NCBI GenBank assembly: GCA_013298595.1
Contig: JAAFIG010000002.1
Location: 1 to 64,000 of the forward strand
Reading direction: 5' to 3'
Length of the DNA stretch: 64,000 bases
Source: Deinococcales bacterium
GTDB lineage: Bacteria; Deinococcota; Deinococci; Deinococcales; JAAFIG01
Shown: one piece after another, positions 35,006 through 44,095 of the stretch
How the letters are laid out: the number at the start of each line of letters is the position of its first letter
How positions within the stretch are numbered: the stretch's first letter is position 1
Translations under genes and position numbers: made by a program
Notes under the pieces: generated by a model
Database searches by the model: none
The model's input: the letters and a program-made list of their open reading frames with translations, nothing else
Told to the model about the DNA's origin: nothing

Positions 35006-35048
35006 CCCTCGAGCTTTCAATCTCGAGGGGTTCTTCGTTTTGGTTTTT
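35006..35048 (+). terminator. CTCGAG-stem terminator after lipoprotein 1
   Basis: CCCTCGAG (35006-35013) and CTCGAGGG (35022-35029) form a hairpin, followed by a T-rich stretch. Confidence 0.7.
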
Positions 35049-35103
35049 CAAAAATGCTTTTCCTGACAAGTAAATCTCGAGTATAAGAACAACCCGCTCG
35101 AAA

Positions 35104-35137
35104 TATAACAGCAACGTTACTGGGTCTCGAGTACGGT
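35104..35137 (+). promoter_or_regulatory. CGTTAC-type direct-repeat promoter of lipoprotein 2
   Basis: TATAAC at 35104, CGTTAC at 35115, 11 nt containing CTCGAG, TACGGT at 35132-35137. Probably drives the three-gene run 35161-39778, since no terminator separates them. Confidence 0.72.
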
Positions 35138-35160
35138 AACCAAGCTATTTGGAGGTACTT

Positions 35161-36534
35161 ATGAAAATACTAAGTTATTTGCTGCTACTCGGTCTGAGTT
35201 TTATGGTGGCTTGTGCCAATCCACCTGTGCCAGATACAACTTTACCAACAGTGGTTTTGAGTATTAATCCTGTTGCACCTGTTGCGGGTGGGAGTATTAT
35301 TCTGAAAGCAGTTGCACTTGATAATGTGGGTGTTGTTCAGGTTAAATTTTTTCTGGGCAGCACCAGTTTAGGCGTGGATTTCTCGAGTCCTTATGAACTA
35401 ATTGTGCCTGCCAATCTTGTCTCGAGTGGCGATCAAGAATTTAAGGCAGTGGCTGCGGATGCGGCTGGGAATGTGCAAGAAACAAAACTTGTTGTCGCGG
35501 TGGCGGTTGCCGATGCTACACCGCCAACGCTTACATTGGGTATTGATAAACCAATTCTTTTTGTTGGTAATACTGCGTTGTTAACCGCAGACGCAACCGA
35601 CAATGTTGGTGTTAAACAAGTTCAATTTTTTATCAACGAAACCAGTTTGGGCATTGATACCTCAGCCCCGTTTGAACAAACTGTGGCTGCCACAAACATT
35701 GTGGAGGGTTTTGCGACCTTTAAGGCGATTGCCACCGATGCCATTGGTCTCTCGAGCGAAACGCGGCTTGGCGTAGTTGTAAATTTGGTGGATACAACAC
35801 CACCAATTGTTGGTTTACGCACCAGCAGCACTGCGCCGCTTGTTGGTCAGGCTTTTAAGTTGTTAGCCGATGCTGAAGATGATGTTGCCATGCGACAAGT
35901 CGAATTTTTGAATGGCGATACCAGTTTGGGTGTGGATACCACAGCCCCATTTGAACAAGAAATTACGGCGGTTCAAGCCACCGTTGGTGTAAAGGCATTT
36001 AAGGCTGTTGCCACGGATGCCAATGGCAACACAGATGTGAGTGCCTTAAATGTTGAAGTAGTTGTCCCAAATATCAGTTTTACAGTCAAGTTGAAACAAA
36101 TCACGATTGCCAACAGAAGCCCAGATGAATTCGATCAAACGTTGCAAATCGTGGGGAGTTTTAAGGCGCAACTTCAATTGACAACGGGTGGTGTTCAAGA
36201 TGAAAAAGTGACCCTCAGTATTCCCAGTGTCTTGCAACCGATTATTCTTCGGGCTGGTTTGAACACTTTTGATAACCCTCAAGTGCTCCAAGGAACGAAT
36301 TTACCGAACAGCAAAATCGTAATGCTTGGCGAGGTATTTGAAAAAGATTCAAATACCTTACTGCATAAGTTCAGTCAGGTCATTGGCAGCCCAGCTATAC
36401 CGTTAAGTGCTGTGGTCAACGCCACGGCTCAAAATCCAGCCGTATTGCAATTTCAACTCAATACACAAGTTGGAACATCGCAAGCAGAGAACGATTCGAT
36501 TTTGGTTTTTTTTGAGATTTTTAGAAATCCGTAA
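35161..36534 (+). CDS. Ig-like modular lipoprotein 2 (three repeats)
   Basis: A predicted 457-residue lipoprotein with lipobox MVAC. Three Ig-like modules of about 95 residues follow, each with the pattern D-VGV-QV-FF-TSLG-D then a FKAVATDA-like strand (near 30-120, 125-215 and 220-305). The last 150 residues form a separate domain starting VPNISFTVKLKQI, which also ends the lipoprotein at 61968. TTGGAGG precedes the ATG. It is followed after 32 bp by an RCC1-type lipoprotein and is probably co-transcribed with it. Confidence 0.8.
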   Translation: MKILSYLLLLGLSFMVACANPPVPDTTLPTVVLSINPVAPVAGGSIILKAVALDNVGVVQVKFFLGSTSLGVDFSSPYELIVPANLVSSGDQEFKAVAADAAGNVQETKLVVAVAVADATPPTLTLGIDKPILFVGNTALLTADATDNVGVKQVQFFINETSLGIDTSAPFEQTVAATNIVEGFATFKAIATDAIGLSSETRLGVVVNLVDTTPPIVGLRTSSTAPLVGQAFKLLADAEDDVAMRQVEFLNGDTSLGVDTTAPFEQEITAVQATVGVKAFKAVATDANGNTDVSALNVEVVVPNISFTVKLKQITIANRSPDEFDQTLQIVGSFKAQLQLTTGGVQDEKVTLSIPSVLQPIILRAGLNTFDNPQVLQGTNLPNSKIVMLGEVFEKDSNTLLHKFSQVIGSPAIPLSAVVNATAQNPAVLQFQLNTQVGTSQAENDSILVFFEIFRNP

Positions 36535-36566
36535 CTCGAGTGATACCCATTTCTTTTGGAGGTTGT

Positions 36567-38126
36567 ATGAAGTATTTTTGGCAATTGCCTGTCGTTTGTA
36601 TTCTTGGAGCGCTGGTCGCTTGCGGCGCTCCACCACAACCAGTGCCAGTCAAACCAGGCGCAGCAGTGACTTTAACCTCGAGCCAGTTCAATCCAGAATT
36701 GAACAGTGCCATCACCTTAACGGTGAAAGCCTTACCCGCAGACCAGATTGCTAAACTCGAGATTTTAGAAGGTGTCAAAGTGCTGGAGAGAGTGCAGAAC
36801 AAAGCCGAATATAAATTGGATTTGCTAATGAATAAGGCTGGGTCTCGGGTTTTTACGGCTCGAGTGGTGACGCTGGACAATGTGGTGCAAAGCAGTGCTG
36901 CTGTCCTTGTGCAAACCAAAACCAAACCACCTGCGCTGGCAGTGGTTGCCAATCCTGTGCTGCAAATCGTGGCGGGCAAAGCGCACACTTGTGTGCTGTT
37001 GCAAGACAAAACAGTGCGTTGCTGGGGCGACAATTCGTCGGGGCAACTTGGGCTTGGTGATACGCGTTCTCGAGGTGCGAACGAAGCCATTCGGGATGTT
37101 CCCGCGTTGCAATTTGGCACTGGTTTTGTGCCCGTCAAACTTGTTGCCAGTGCCGTGCAGACCTGTGCTATTTCCGAAACAGGAGATGCAAAATGCTGGG
37201 GTGCTCAAAGTTCTTTAAAGCCAGATCAGGTTTTAAATTTAATTGATTTTTTGAATGAAAAAGTCAAAGATATTGTCTCGAACAGTTTGGCTTCGCATTT
37301 CTGTGCGATTCTCGAGTCTAACAAAGTCCAATGTTGGGGTGATAATCCTTTTGGTCAACTGGGTGATCGGAGTTTGGTATCTCGTCCCTTGCCAAGTGGT
37401 GTGCCAATTCAACTCAGTTCGGAGGCGGGGGTGCAAATCAGTGTTGGTGGTCAACACACTTGCGCTTTATTGGCAGATAAAAGCCTGCATTGCTGGGGGC
37501 GAAACGCTCGAGGACAACTGGGGTACGGCGACACCAATACCTTTGGTTTTGCCGCCACACACATCCTCGATTCTCGAGTTGTGCCCGTCACCGATGCGGC
37601 GCAAGTGATAACTGGTTTTGACCATACGTGCATCATCACCACCAATCGTAAATTGCGTTGTTGGGGTGGTGCAGCCGAAGGACAACTTGGCTACGGCAAC
37701 ACCCTTGATATTGGAACAACACCAAGCACCTTGCCAGAATCGGTGGGATTTGTTGAACTTGGCGCGGAAGTCAGTCAAATGGTGGCTGGTGGGCAATTCT
37801 CCTGTGCTTTACTGACCAACAACACTGTTAAATGCTGGGGCAATGGTACAAACGGGCAACTGGGTTATGGCAACCCGAACGACATTGGCGATGATGAATT
37901 GCTTGGCGGTGTTGGCTTGGTCAGCATCAACACAGACCCACGCCAAGGCAAAATCATGCAGCTTGTCGCAGGTGCAGCCCATGCCTGCGCTTTGCTCGAG
38001 AGTGGCAACATCGTCTGTTGGGGCGATGGCAGCAGCGGACAACTTGGCTACGGCATTGCTGGCAACACCAGCAACCTTGGCGATAACGAATTGCCGTCCA
38101 CCCAAGGCGTTGTGCCGTTGTTCTAA
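36567..38126 (+). CDS. RCC1-like propeller lipoprotein 1
   Basis: A predicted 519-residue lipoprotein (lipobox LVAC) with one N-terminal Ig-like module (about 30-125, with SSQFNPELNS and AKLEILEG). About seven RCC1-type repeats follow, each with a HTCALL-like strand, a CWG motif and usually GQLGYG, giving a likely seven-bladed beta-propeller. The second repeat is degenerate (CWGAQSSLKPD). Such propellers bind proteins or act as scaffolds; the target here is unknown. It starts after GGAGG and is followed after 44 bp by a second RCC1 lipoprotein. Confidence 0.85.
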   Translation: MKYFWQLPVVCILGALVACGAPPQPVPVKPGAAVTLTSSQFNPELNSAITLTVKALPADQIAKLEILEGVKVLERVQNKAEYKLDLLMNKAGSRVFTARVVTLDNVVQSSAAVLVQTKTKPPALAVVANPVLQIVAGKAHTCVLLQDKTVRCWGDNSSGQLGLGDTRSRGANEAIRDVPALQFGTGFVPVKLVASAVQTCAISETGDAKCWGAQSSLKPDQVLNLIDFLNEKVKDIVSNSLASHFCAILESNKVQCWGDNPFGQLGDRSLVSRPLPSGVPIQLSSEAGVQISVGGQHTCALLADKSLHCWGRNARGQLGYGDTNTFGFAATHILDSRVVPVTDAAQVITGFDHTCIITTNRKLRCWGGAAEGQLGYGNTLDIGTTPSTLPESVGFVELGAEVSQMVAGGQFSCALLTNNTVKCWGNGTNGQLGYGNPNDIGDDELLGGVGLVSINTDPRQGKIMQLVAGAAHACALLESGNIVCWGDGSSGQLGYGIAGNTSNLGDNELPSTQGVVPLF

Positions 38127-38170
38127 ATGCGGTTCGTAATCTCGAGGAACGATGTACCATTGGAGGTTTT

Positions 38171-39778
38171 ATGAAATACACTTGGAAAGCTATTTTAATG
38201 ATCATTTTATTGATGGCAAGTGCCTGTAATCGGGTCGAGCCACCACCCATTGTAGACCCACCACCGATAGAACAACCACCCGTAGACCCACCACCAACAG
38301 ACCCACCGCCACCACCAGCGGTGGTGACCTTAAAAGCCAATCAAACAACTGTAGAATTTGGTGAAACCATTCAATTCACGGTCAGCACAACCAAAACAGG
38401 CTTAAAGAAAATCGAATTGTTTGAAGACAGCACCAACCTGACCAGCGCCAACAATGCAGACACCCTGCAATTTGATTTAACCATGCAGCGCGTTGCCAAA
38501 CGGCGTTTTACGGCAAAAATTACCGATGCCACAAACACGGTTAGCTCGAGTGCAGTGCTGGAAATCACCACCAAAATTATTCCTGTTATTCAAATTGCAG
38601 CCCTGACATCCAATACCTGCGTGTTGTTCAAAAACGGAACGGTGCGATGCTGGGGCGCGAATACGTTTGGACAACTGGGCTTAGGCAACTTAACCAATAT
38701 TGGCGATAACGAATTTGTGTTTACCAGCCCAGTCATTCGCTTGGGTTTTAAAGCCAAACAAATTTCTGTTGGTGTAAATTTTGCCTGTGCCTTGTCCGAA
38801 GCGGGACAAGTGAAATGCTGGGGAGATTCTGGCGACGGAAAACTTGGTTATGGCAACACCACCGTCATTGGTGATAACGAACACCCAGACGAAATTGATT
38901 TTGTGGACGTGGCAGGCACAACCAAAGTCACACAAATCTCCTCGGGAGCAAGTCATACTTGTGCCTTACTCGAGACTGGTAAGGTGCGTTGCTGGGGTCG
39001 AAATACCGACGGGCAACTTGGTTACGGCAACACCAACAACATTGGAGACAACGAAGTACCATCGGTGGCAGGAGACATTGACCTTGGTGCAAATACAAAC
39101 GTAAAACAAATTATTGCAGGCATCCGACACACTTGTGCTTTGCTGACCAGCAACCAAACGATCTGCTGGGGAAACAACGAATTTGGACAACTTGGTTACG
39201 GCAACACCAACACCATCAATAAGCCAAGCACCCCAAATTTAATCGTGGATGTGGCACAAATCGGTTTAGGTTCTCAGCATACTTGCGCCATCACACTCGA
39301 GGGTAAAGTGCGCTGTTGGGGCAAAAGCTTCAATGGTCAACTTGGTTACGGCGATATACTCGTTAATGGCGATACCACCGACCCCAATGTAAAAGGATTT
39401 GTCAACCTTGGCGTGGTGGGAGCGGCAAAACAAATTGTTTCGGGCGATCTATTCAACTGTGCTTTATTGGCAACGGGCAAAGTCAAATGCTGGGGTTCAA
39501 ACAATTCTGGGCAACTTGGTTACGGTGACACCCTCACCATTGGCGACGATGAACTCCCCAAAACAGTGGGCTTTGTGAACGTCAGTGCTGACAATATCAA
39601 AGTGACTCAATTGGCGGCTGGATTCTTGCATACCTGCGCCTTACTCGAGACGGGTGATGTGAGTTGTTGGGGTTTTAATGGCTTTGGGCAACTTGGGTTT
39701 GGAAATACGTTGTCGGTTGGTACAACACCACAAGAACTACCTGCGTTTATGGGCACTGTGCAACTGTTTCCGCAATAG
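38171..39778 (+). CDS. RCC1-like propeller lipoprotein 2
   Basis: A predicted 535-residue lipoprotein (lipobox ASAC). A Pro-rich linker of repeated DPPP/PPP units (about 20-48) leads to an Ig-like module (about 50-140) and seven RCC1-type repeats, each with HTCALL, CWG and GQLGYGN, forming a complete seven-bladed propeller. The linker could span peptidoglycan or lift the propeller off the membrane. GGAGG precedes the ATG. It is a paralogue of the gene at 36567 and probably the last gene of the unit begun at 35161, since a hairpin terminator follows directly. Confidence 0.87.
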   Translation: MKYTWKAILMIILLMASACNRVEPPPIVDPPPIEQPPVDPPPTDPPPPPAVVTLKANQTTVEFGETIQFTVSTTKTGLKKIELFEDSTNLTSANNADTLQFDLTMQRVAKRRFTAKITDATNTVSSSAVLEITTKIIPVIQIAALTSNTCVLFKNGTVRCWGANTFGQLGLGNLTNIGDNEFVFTSPVIRLGFKAKQISVGVNFACALSEAGQVKCWGDSGDGKLGYGNTTVIGDNEHPDEIDFVDVAGTTKVTQISSGASHTCALLETGKVRCWGRNTDGQLGYGNTNNIGDNEVPSVAGDIDLGANTNVKQIIAGIRHTCALLTSNQTICWGNNEFGQLGYGNTNTINKPSTPNLIVDVAQIGLGSQHTCAITLEGKVRCWGKSFNGQLGYGDILVNGDTTDPNVKGFVNLGVVGAAKQIVSGDLFNCALLATGKVKCWGSNNSGQLGYGDTLTIGDDELPKTVGFVNVSADNIKVTQLAAGFLHTCALLETGDVSCWGFNGFGQLGFGNTLSVGTTPQELPAFMGTVQLFPQ

Positions 39779-39785
39779 ACTTTTA

Positions 39786-39815
39786 AGCCCCTCGAGATTG
39801 AAGGCTCAAGGGGCT
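39786..39815 (+). terminator. CTCGAG-containing terminator hairpin after the RCC1 genes
   Basis: AGCCCCTCGAG pairs with CTCAAGGGGCT with one mismatch, then TTTAC. Ends the 35161-39778 unit. Confidence 0.6.
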
Positions 39816-39873
39816 TTACAAAAATGCCTTCTCTGACAACGAAATCTCGAGCACGAGAAAACTCGTTTTGAAA

Positions 39874-39907
39874 CGTTACATGGACGTTACTGGGTGTGTT
39901 GCAAACT
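39874..39907 (+). promoter_or_regulatory. CGTTAC direct-repeat promoter upstream of the lipoprotein at 40119
   Basis: CGTTAC at 39874, CGTTAC at 39885, 11 nt, CAAACT at 39902-39907. The leader to the ATG at 40119 is about 200 nt. It holds a GGAGG-preceded micro-ORF (TTG, 40031-40045) and a 26-codon ORF (40042-40122) overlapping the lipoprotein start; neither is certain. Nothing else is seen in this gap. Confidence 0.6.
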
Positions 39908-40118
39908 ATTTTTTGTACCCCGAATTGTACTGGGTTATTGCAAAGCACAAACCATTTCTGTGGGTGTATCGAGTGTAGCTCGAGTCAATTGGCAACAGGG
40001 AATTGCAAGTGCTTTCGGATTGGAGGTTCGTTGAGTGCGAAATGAATTCAAATGTGCTGGTTGACAAAGTTCTAGTGCAGACACGTGTTGGTGGCTGCAA
40101 AGCTAAAAGAGAGGCTGT

Positions 40119-40835
40119 ATGAAAAAATTATTCCGCACCACGATTTCCATGTTTGCTCTGGCACTTCCTGTTCTGCTTGCCTCGTGTGGTACAAGCCCTG
40201 TGCCATCAGCAAGGATGCTCGAGAGCAGTAAGTCGGTAAAATCGGAATCGGCTTTGTTTGTAGCTAAGGTTGCAGACTCGAGTACGTATATTGTCATTAT
40301 CAATCAAGATCGAAACATGGCTGCTTATACTTACGACAACAATGCCAAAACCACAACTTGGTTTACGGGAATGTTACAGGATGGCAATTTCTTTGGCACA
40401 GCCAAGAATGGCTCGAGTATAATTGCAACCCTCAAAGATGGAATAATTTCAGGAAAGTTAAACGCAGCCAATCGCTCGAGTCTGAATTTTACGGCTTTAC
40501 CAGCCCAGACACTAGAAACAGATGCGTGGCAAGCGGCAAGCAAAGGTTTGTTTGCGTGGTTGGGTTCATTAGATGGAATGCAAACTTATAAATTGCACGA
40601 AGATGTAACCGAAGAAACACCCGATCCGACTGACCCTGTTCCGAGCGATGGGACGCAAGAACTAAGTCGTACTCAAAAAAAACATATTTGCGTTTTAATA
40701 GCACAATATTGGGTGGATATTGGTTCTGTTGCTTCCGCGCCTCATTACATACTACGCTCAACTCTTCTGGGGTTGTTTTATAAAGGAGGTTGTAGCGAAT
40801 TTGGACTTCATTACCAAGTTGACATTTGGAAGTAG
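40119..40835 (+). CDS. Lipoprotein sharing a domain with the zinc-ribbon protein at 60500
   Basis: A predicted 238-residue lipoprotein (lipobox LASC). Residues about 40-135 form a beta-rich domain of the same type as residues 125-215 of the protein at 60500: a VAIV-like strand, AYxxD, TxWFxG, then NGxxxxxTLKxG and a FTALPAQ-like end. The C-terminal 60 residues include a short acidic/proline linker (TPDPTDPVPSDG) and a Cys-containing tail. Function unknown. GAGAGG precedes the ATG. A decayed paralogue fragment of the Ig-lipoprotein family lies just downstream. Confidence 0.7.
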   Translation: MKKLFRTTISMFALALPVLLASCGTSPVPSARMLESSKSVKSESALFVAKVADSSTYIVIINQDRNMAAYTYDNNAKTTTWFTGMLQDGNFFGTAKNGSSIIATLKDGIISGKLNAANRSSLNFTALPAQTLETDAWQAASKGLFAWLGSLDGMQTYKLHEDVTEETPDPTDPVPSDGTQELSRTQKKHICVLIAQYWVDIGSVASAPHYILRSTLLGLFYKGGCSEFGLHYQVDIWK

Positions 40836-40844
40836 CCAGTAACA

Positions 40845-41088
40845 ATTCTTAGTAGTTCTGTTGGTAATTTTGGTGATATTGACAACAATCAAGTTTGGAG
40901 TTTAACAGACCCAATTTCTGGGACATTTGTGTGTCTACCTAATACTTTTTGCCGCTTCACGGAACAGGGCGGTATTGTAGCTAATCGGGTTCTATTCACG
41001 CCGCTTAAACTAAGGTGTAGTCAGCATAAATGCAATAAGCTTACACAATGGAGCTTTTTTTATACTTGATTTAACCGTTATTCCGTAA
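40845..41088 (+). pseudogene. Decayed 3' fragment of an Ig-like lipoprotein gene
   Basis: Translation gives GDIDNNQVWSL, SGTFVCLPN, RFTEQGGIVANRVLFTPLKL, close to the C-terminal 80 residues of the lipoproteins at 42707 and 55755. After FTPLKL an extra base shifts the frame. The original stop context (ATTCCGTAAAACATCCTTTAA), shared with those genes, is still present. No start or upstream half remains. It is a remnant left by recombination between tandem paralogues. Confidence 0.8.
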
Positions 41089-41100
41089 AACATCCTTTAA

Positions 41101-41126
41101 TCCCTCGAGCCTTCAATCTCGAGGGA
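41101..41126 (+). terminator. CTCGAG-stem terminator after the lipoprotein fragment
   Basis: TCCCTCGAG and CTCGAGGGA form a perfect 9-bp stem around CCTTCAAT. The T-tract is weak. Confidence 0.55.
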
Positions 41127-41196
41127 CTTGAATTTGGAGCTTCAAAAAACCTTCTCTGACAGCGAAATCTCGAGTATGAGAAAACTCGTTTTGAAA

Positions 41197-41230
41197 CGTT
41201 ACACGGACGTTACCGCACCTCAAGTACGGT
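41197..41230 (+). promoter_or_regulatory. CGTTAC direct-repeat promoter of lipoprotein 3
   Basis: CGTTAC at 41197 and 41208, 11 nt, TACGGT at 41225-41230; GGAGG and the ATG follow. Confidence 0.72.
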
Positions 41231-41254
41231 AGCCGAGTAACAATGGAGGTTCTT

Positions 41255-42541
41255 ATGAAAATACTAAGATATTTGGTGCTGGTCGGTCTAAGTTTAATCG
41301 TGGCGTGTGGTCAACCACCACTCACCGTGACTTTAACCTTGAGCGAATTAAACCCAGCGTTTGGCTCGAGTGTGACGTTTACAGCAACCGCAACACCCGT
41401 GAGTAAAATTGTGAAACTCGAGTTGCTGGAAGGAACAATTGTTAAGAAAACCGTGGATAACACCGCGAACCTCGAGCAAAACGTTTTGATGGATAAGGCT
41501 GGTAAGCGTTCTTTTACAGCTCGAGTGACCGATTCGGCTGGAGTGGTGGCAAGCAGTGCTGTGGTTGAAGTGAGTACCAAAGCACTGACAATACCAGTTG
41601 TAACGCTGAGTGCGTCACGCAATCCAGTGATTATTGGAGGCTCGAGTACACTGACCGCTTCGGTAGTTGCTTCCAGTGGTGTCAAAGAAGTCGAATTTTT
41701 TGAGGGCATAACGCCATTGGGTAAAGATTCAAGCGCACCATTTGAATTGGTGGTCAATGATTTTACAAGTGTTGGTTCTCGAGATTTTAAGGCAGTTGCT
41801 ACGGATAATAATGGTTTACAAGGTGAGGGTTTAGTTACAGTTACTGTTGTAGATCGTATTCCAACAAGTTTTGAGCTAAAATCCAATCTTCTTGAATGTT
41901 TTAGTAAAAGTTCATGTCTGTTACGTTCCCCAGACATTGCGAAAATAAATGCAGATTACGGTGTGAATGTAAATTCACAACAAACAAATTGGGTTATTTT
42001 AAAAGACGATGGCAGTCCTGCACCAACTGATGGAAGTTTCGGAACATTCAAGGCTCTTGAAGGTGCTCCTGACGGCTTACTTTTCCCACAAATATTTTAT
42101 GTACCTCCAAATCTTCCTGATTTTAGCCAAAAGCTCAACATTGTTATTCAAGCTACCAGTGTGCAAGACCCTACACAGCAACAATCTTTTCAGATTAGAG
42201 TTACTAAAAAGGGGACTGTGGAGGGAATCGAGATAGTGGCTTCTCCAAGCAGAACCGTAAAAGTAAATCAAAGCATAACTCTCTCTGCTAACATGATTGA
42301 AAGCATTGGATTTGTAGGTGCTTTTATAGAAATACAATTTGGACTGCTGGGTGACATTGGAAAACTCGAGTGTGTGGAAGATACTTTTTGCACATTGATT
42401 CCTGGTATTGGCATCGTCAGTACAAAATTCAAGGTTACAGGGCTTAAACCTGGTATTATACGTTTTCTTGTAACTAGCTTAGATGTTAAACCAGATGGTA
42501 GTCATCCCACCGATACATTTAATCTGACTGTTACTCCTTAG
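41255..42541 (+). CDS. Ig-like modular lipoprotein 3
   Basis: A predicted 428-residue lipoprotein (lipobox IVAC), the closest relative of the gene at 33703: two Ig-like modules (about 22-110 and 115-205) and the same C-terminal region with PAPTDGSFGT, SVQDP and LDVKPDGSHPTD. The first 190 codons are nearly the same at DNA level across the family, while residues beyond about 205 diverge, a sign of gene conversion at the 5' end or selection for variation at the 3' end. The start follows GGAGG. Confidence 0.8.
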   Translation: MKILRYLVLVGLSLIVACGQPPLTVTLTLSELNPAFGSSVTFTATATPVSKIVKLELLEGTIVKKTVDNTANLEQNVLMDKAGKRSFTARVTDSAGVVASSAVVEVSTKALTIPVVTLSASRNPVIIGGSSTLTASVVASSGVKEVEFFEGITPLGKDSSAPFELVVNDFTSVGSRDFKAVATDNNGLQGEGLVTVTVVDRIPTSFELKSNLLECFSKSSCLLRSPDIAKINADYGVNVNSQQTNWVILKDDGSPAPTDGSFGTFKALEGAPDGLLFPQIFYVPPNLPDFSQKLNIVIQATSVQDPTQQQSFQIRVTKKGTVEGIEIVASPSRTVKVNQSITLSANMIESIGFVGAFIEIQFGLLGDIGKLECVEDTFCTLIPGIGIVSTKFKVTGLKPGIIRFLVTSLDVKPDGSHPTDTFNLTVTP

Positions 42542-42552
42542 TCCTATCTTTC

Positions 42553-42578
42553 TCCCTCGAGCCTTCAATCTCGAGGGA
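42553..42578 (+). terminator. CTCGAG-stem terminator after lipoprotein 3
   Basis: TCCCTCGAG and CTCGAGGGA perfect stem, loop CCTTCAAT; nearly identical in sequence to the one at 41101. Confidence 0.6.
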
Positions 42579-42648
42579 CTTGAATTTGAAGCTTTAAAAA
42601 ACCTTCTCTGACAGCGAAATCTCGAGTATGAGAAAACTCGTTTTGAAA

Positions 42649-42682
42649 CGTTACACGGACGTTACCGCACCTCAAGTACGGT
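42649..42682 (+). promoter_or_regulatory. CGTTAC direct-repeat promoter of lipoprotein 4
   Basis: CGTTAC at 42649 and 42660, 11 nt, TACGGT at 42677-42682. Nearly identical to the site at 41197 over more than 60 bp. Confidence 0.72.
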
Positions 42683-42706
42683 AGCCCAGTGACAATGGAG
42701 GTTCTG

Positions 42707-43969
42707 ATGAAATTAGGAAAATATTTGGTGCTGGTCGGATTAAGTTTCATGGTGGCGTGTGGTCAACCACCACTAACCGTGACTTTAAGCTCGAGTGAAT
42801 TAAACCCAGTATTTGGCTCGAGTGTGACGTTCACAGCAACCGCAACACCCGCGAGTAAAATTGTGAAACTCGAGTTGCTGGAAGGTACAATTGTTAAAAA
42901 AACTGTGAATAATGCAGCCAACCTCGAGCAAAATATTGTGATGGATAAGGCTGGAAAGCGTTCTTTTACGGCTCGAGTGACCGATTCGGCTGGAGTAGTG
43001 GCAAGCAGTGCTGTGGTTGAAGTGGATACCAAATTACCACCAGCACCTGTTGTTACCCTAAAAGCATCTCAAACTGAGGTTTTTGTTGATGGTTTGAGTA
43101 CCTTAACCGCTTCGGTGGTGGCAAGCAGTGGAGTCAGTGAAGTAGAGTTTTTTGAAGGAACAAAGTCTTTAGGTAAAGACTCGAGTGTTCCATTTGAATT
43201 GGTGGTTACTGATTTTACAAGTGTTGGTTCTCGAGTTTTTAAGGCAGTAGCAACGGATAACAATGGACTTAAAGGCGAGGCTTTAACTTCGATTACTGTT
43301 TTGACGAGTCAACCAACCAGTTTTCAGTTGCTCACAAACCTGAGTCCAATACCAGAAGTTTTTATTCTTTCACCTGACGTGGTTGAATTAGAAGCCAAGT
43401 ACGAAGCTGGTGTGGTTTCAAAACAAACGAAATGGACGTTACAAACAAGCAATGGCAGTCCTGCGCCTACGGATGGAAGTTTAGGAACAATTGTTGCTAT
43501 TCCTGGCGACCCCAATGGGTTACGTTCCTCTAAAGTGCGATATGTTCCTCCTACGTTTGCCAATTTTAATGACAAAAGTCGCGCTTTAGTTAATGTAAAT
43601 AGTGTACAAGACCCTAATCAAACAGTTCAATTAGGGTTAAAAAGTATTAAAAAAGGAACACAAACAGGAATTAACCTAGTTCAATCTCCAGTCAATGCTT
43701 CATCAAAGCTTAATGTGCCATTGCAAATTAACCTTGAACCAGTTGGTTCTGTTGGAAATATTGATAACACTGGAGTCTGGAGTCTCCCAGATTCGAGTTC
43801 TGGGACATTTGCGTGCGTACCCAATTTTCCTTGTGCCTTCAACACACAAGGTCAGATTGTAACTAATCGGGTTCTGTTCACGCCTCTTAAACTAGGTGCA
43901 GTCAGCATAATTGCAGGTAGCTTACATGATGGAGCAGGTTTCAAACTTGATTTAACCGTCGTTCCGTAA
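42707..43969 (+). CDS. Ig-like modular lipoprotein 4
   Basis: A predicted 420-residue lipoprotein (lipobox MVAC). Two Ig-like modules are followed by a C-terminal domain that matches the gene at 55755 rather than its neighbour at 41255 (KKGTQTGI, LPDSSSGT, RVLFTPLKLGAVSI). Its second module (EVFVDGLSTLTASVVASSG) is almost identical to the third module of 55755. This mosaic pattern suggests module exchange between paralogues. The start at 42707 follows GGAGG. Confidence 0.8.
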   Translation: MKLGKYLVLVGLSFMVACGQPPLTVTLSSSELNPVFGSSVTFTATATPASKIVKLELLEGTIVKKTVNNAANLEQNIVMDKAGKRSFTARVTDSAGVVASSAVVEVDTKLPPAPVVTLKASQTEVFVDGLSTLTASVVASSGVSEVEFFEGTKSLGKDSSVPFELVVTDFTSVGSRVFKAVATDNNGLKGEALTSITVLTSQPTSFQLLTNLSPIPEVFILSPDVVELEAKYEAGVVSKQTKWTLQTSNGSPAPTDGSLGTIVAIPGDPNGLRSSKVRYVPPTFANFNDKSRALVNVNSVQDPNQTVQLGLKSIKKGTQTGINLVQSPVNASSKLNVPLQINLEPVGSVGNIDNTGVWSLPDSSSGTFACVPNFPCAFNTQGQIVTNRVLFTPLKLGAVSIIAGSLHDGAGFKLDLTVVP

Positions 43970-43980
43970 AACATCCTTTA

Positions 43981-44008
43981 ATCCCTCGAGAATCGCTGCT
44001 CGAGGGAT
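43981..44008 (+). terminator. CTCGAG-stem terminator after lipoprotein 4
   Basis: ATCCCTCGAG and CTCGAGGGAT, perfect 10-bp stem with an 8-nt loop. Confidence 0.65.
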
Positions 44009-44095
44009 TCTTCAAGAACACTTTTTTCTATCGTTGGTTATGCTATTTGTGTTGCCAAAACCGCTTTCATAACGCTGGTGTACCATAAAGGAATT

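Noticed and set aside
36521-37138. 205-codon minus-strand ORF opposite the RCC1 lipoprotein
   Set aside because: Low-complexity Ser/Thr/Pro/Cys content typical of an antisense shadow; the RCC1 repeats are on the plus strand.
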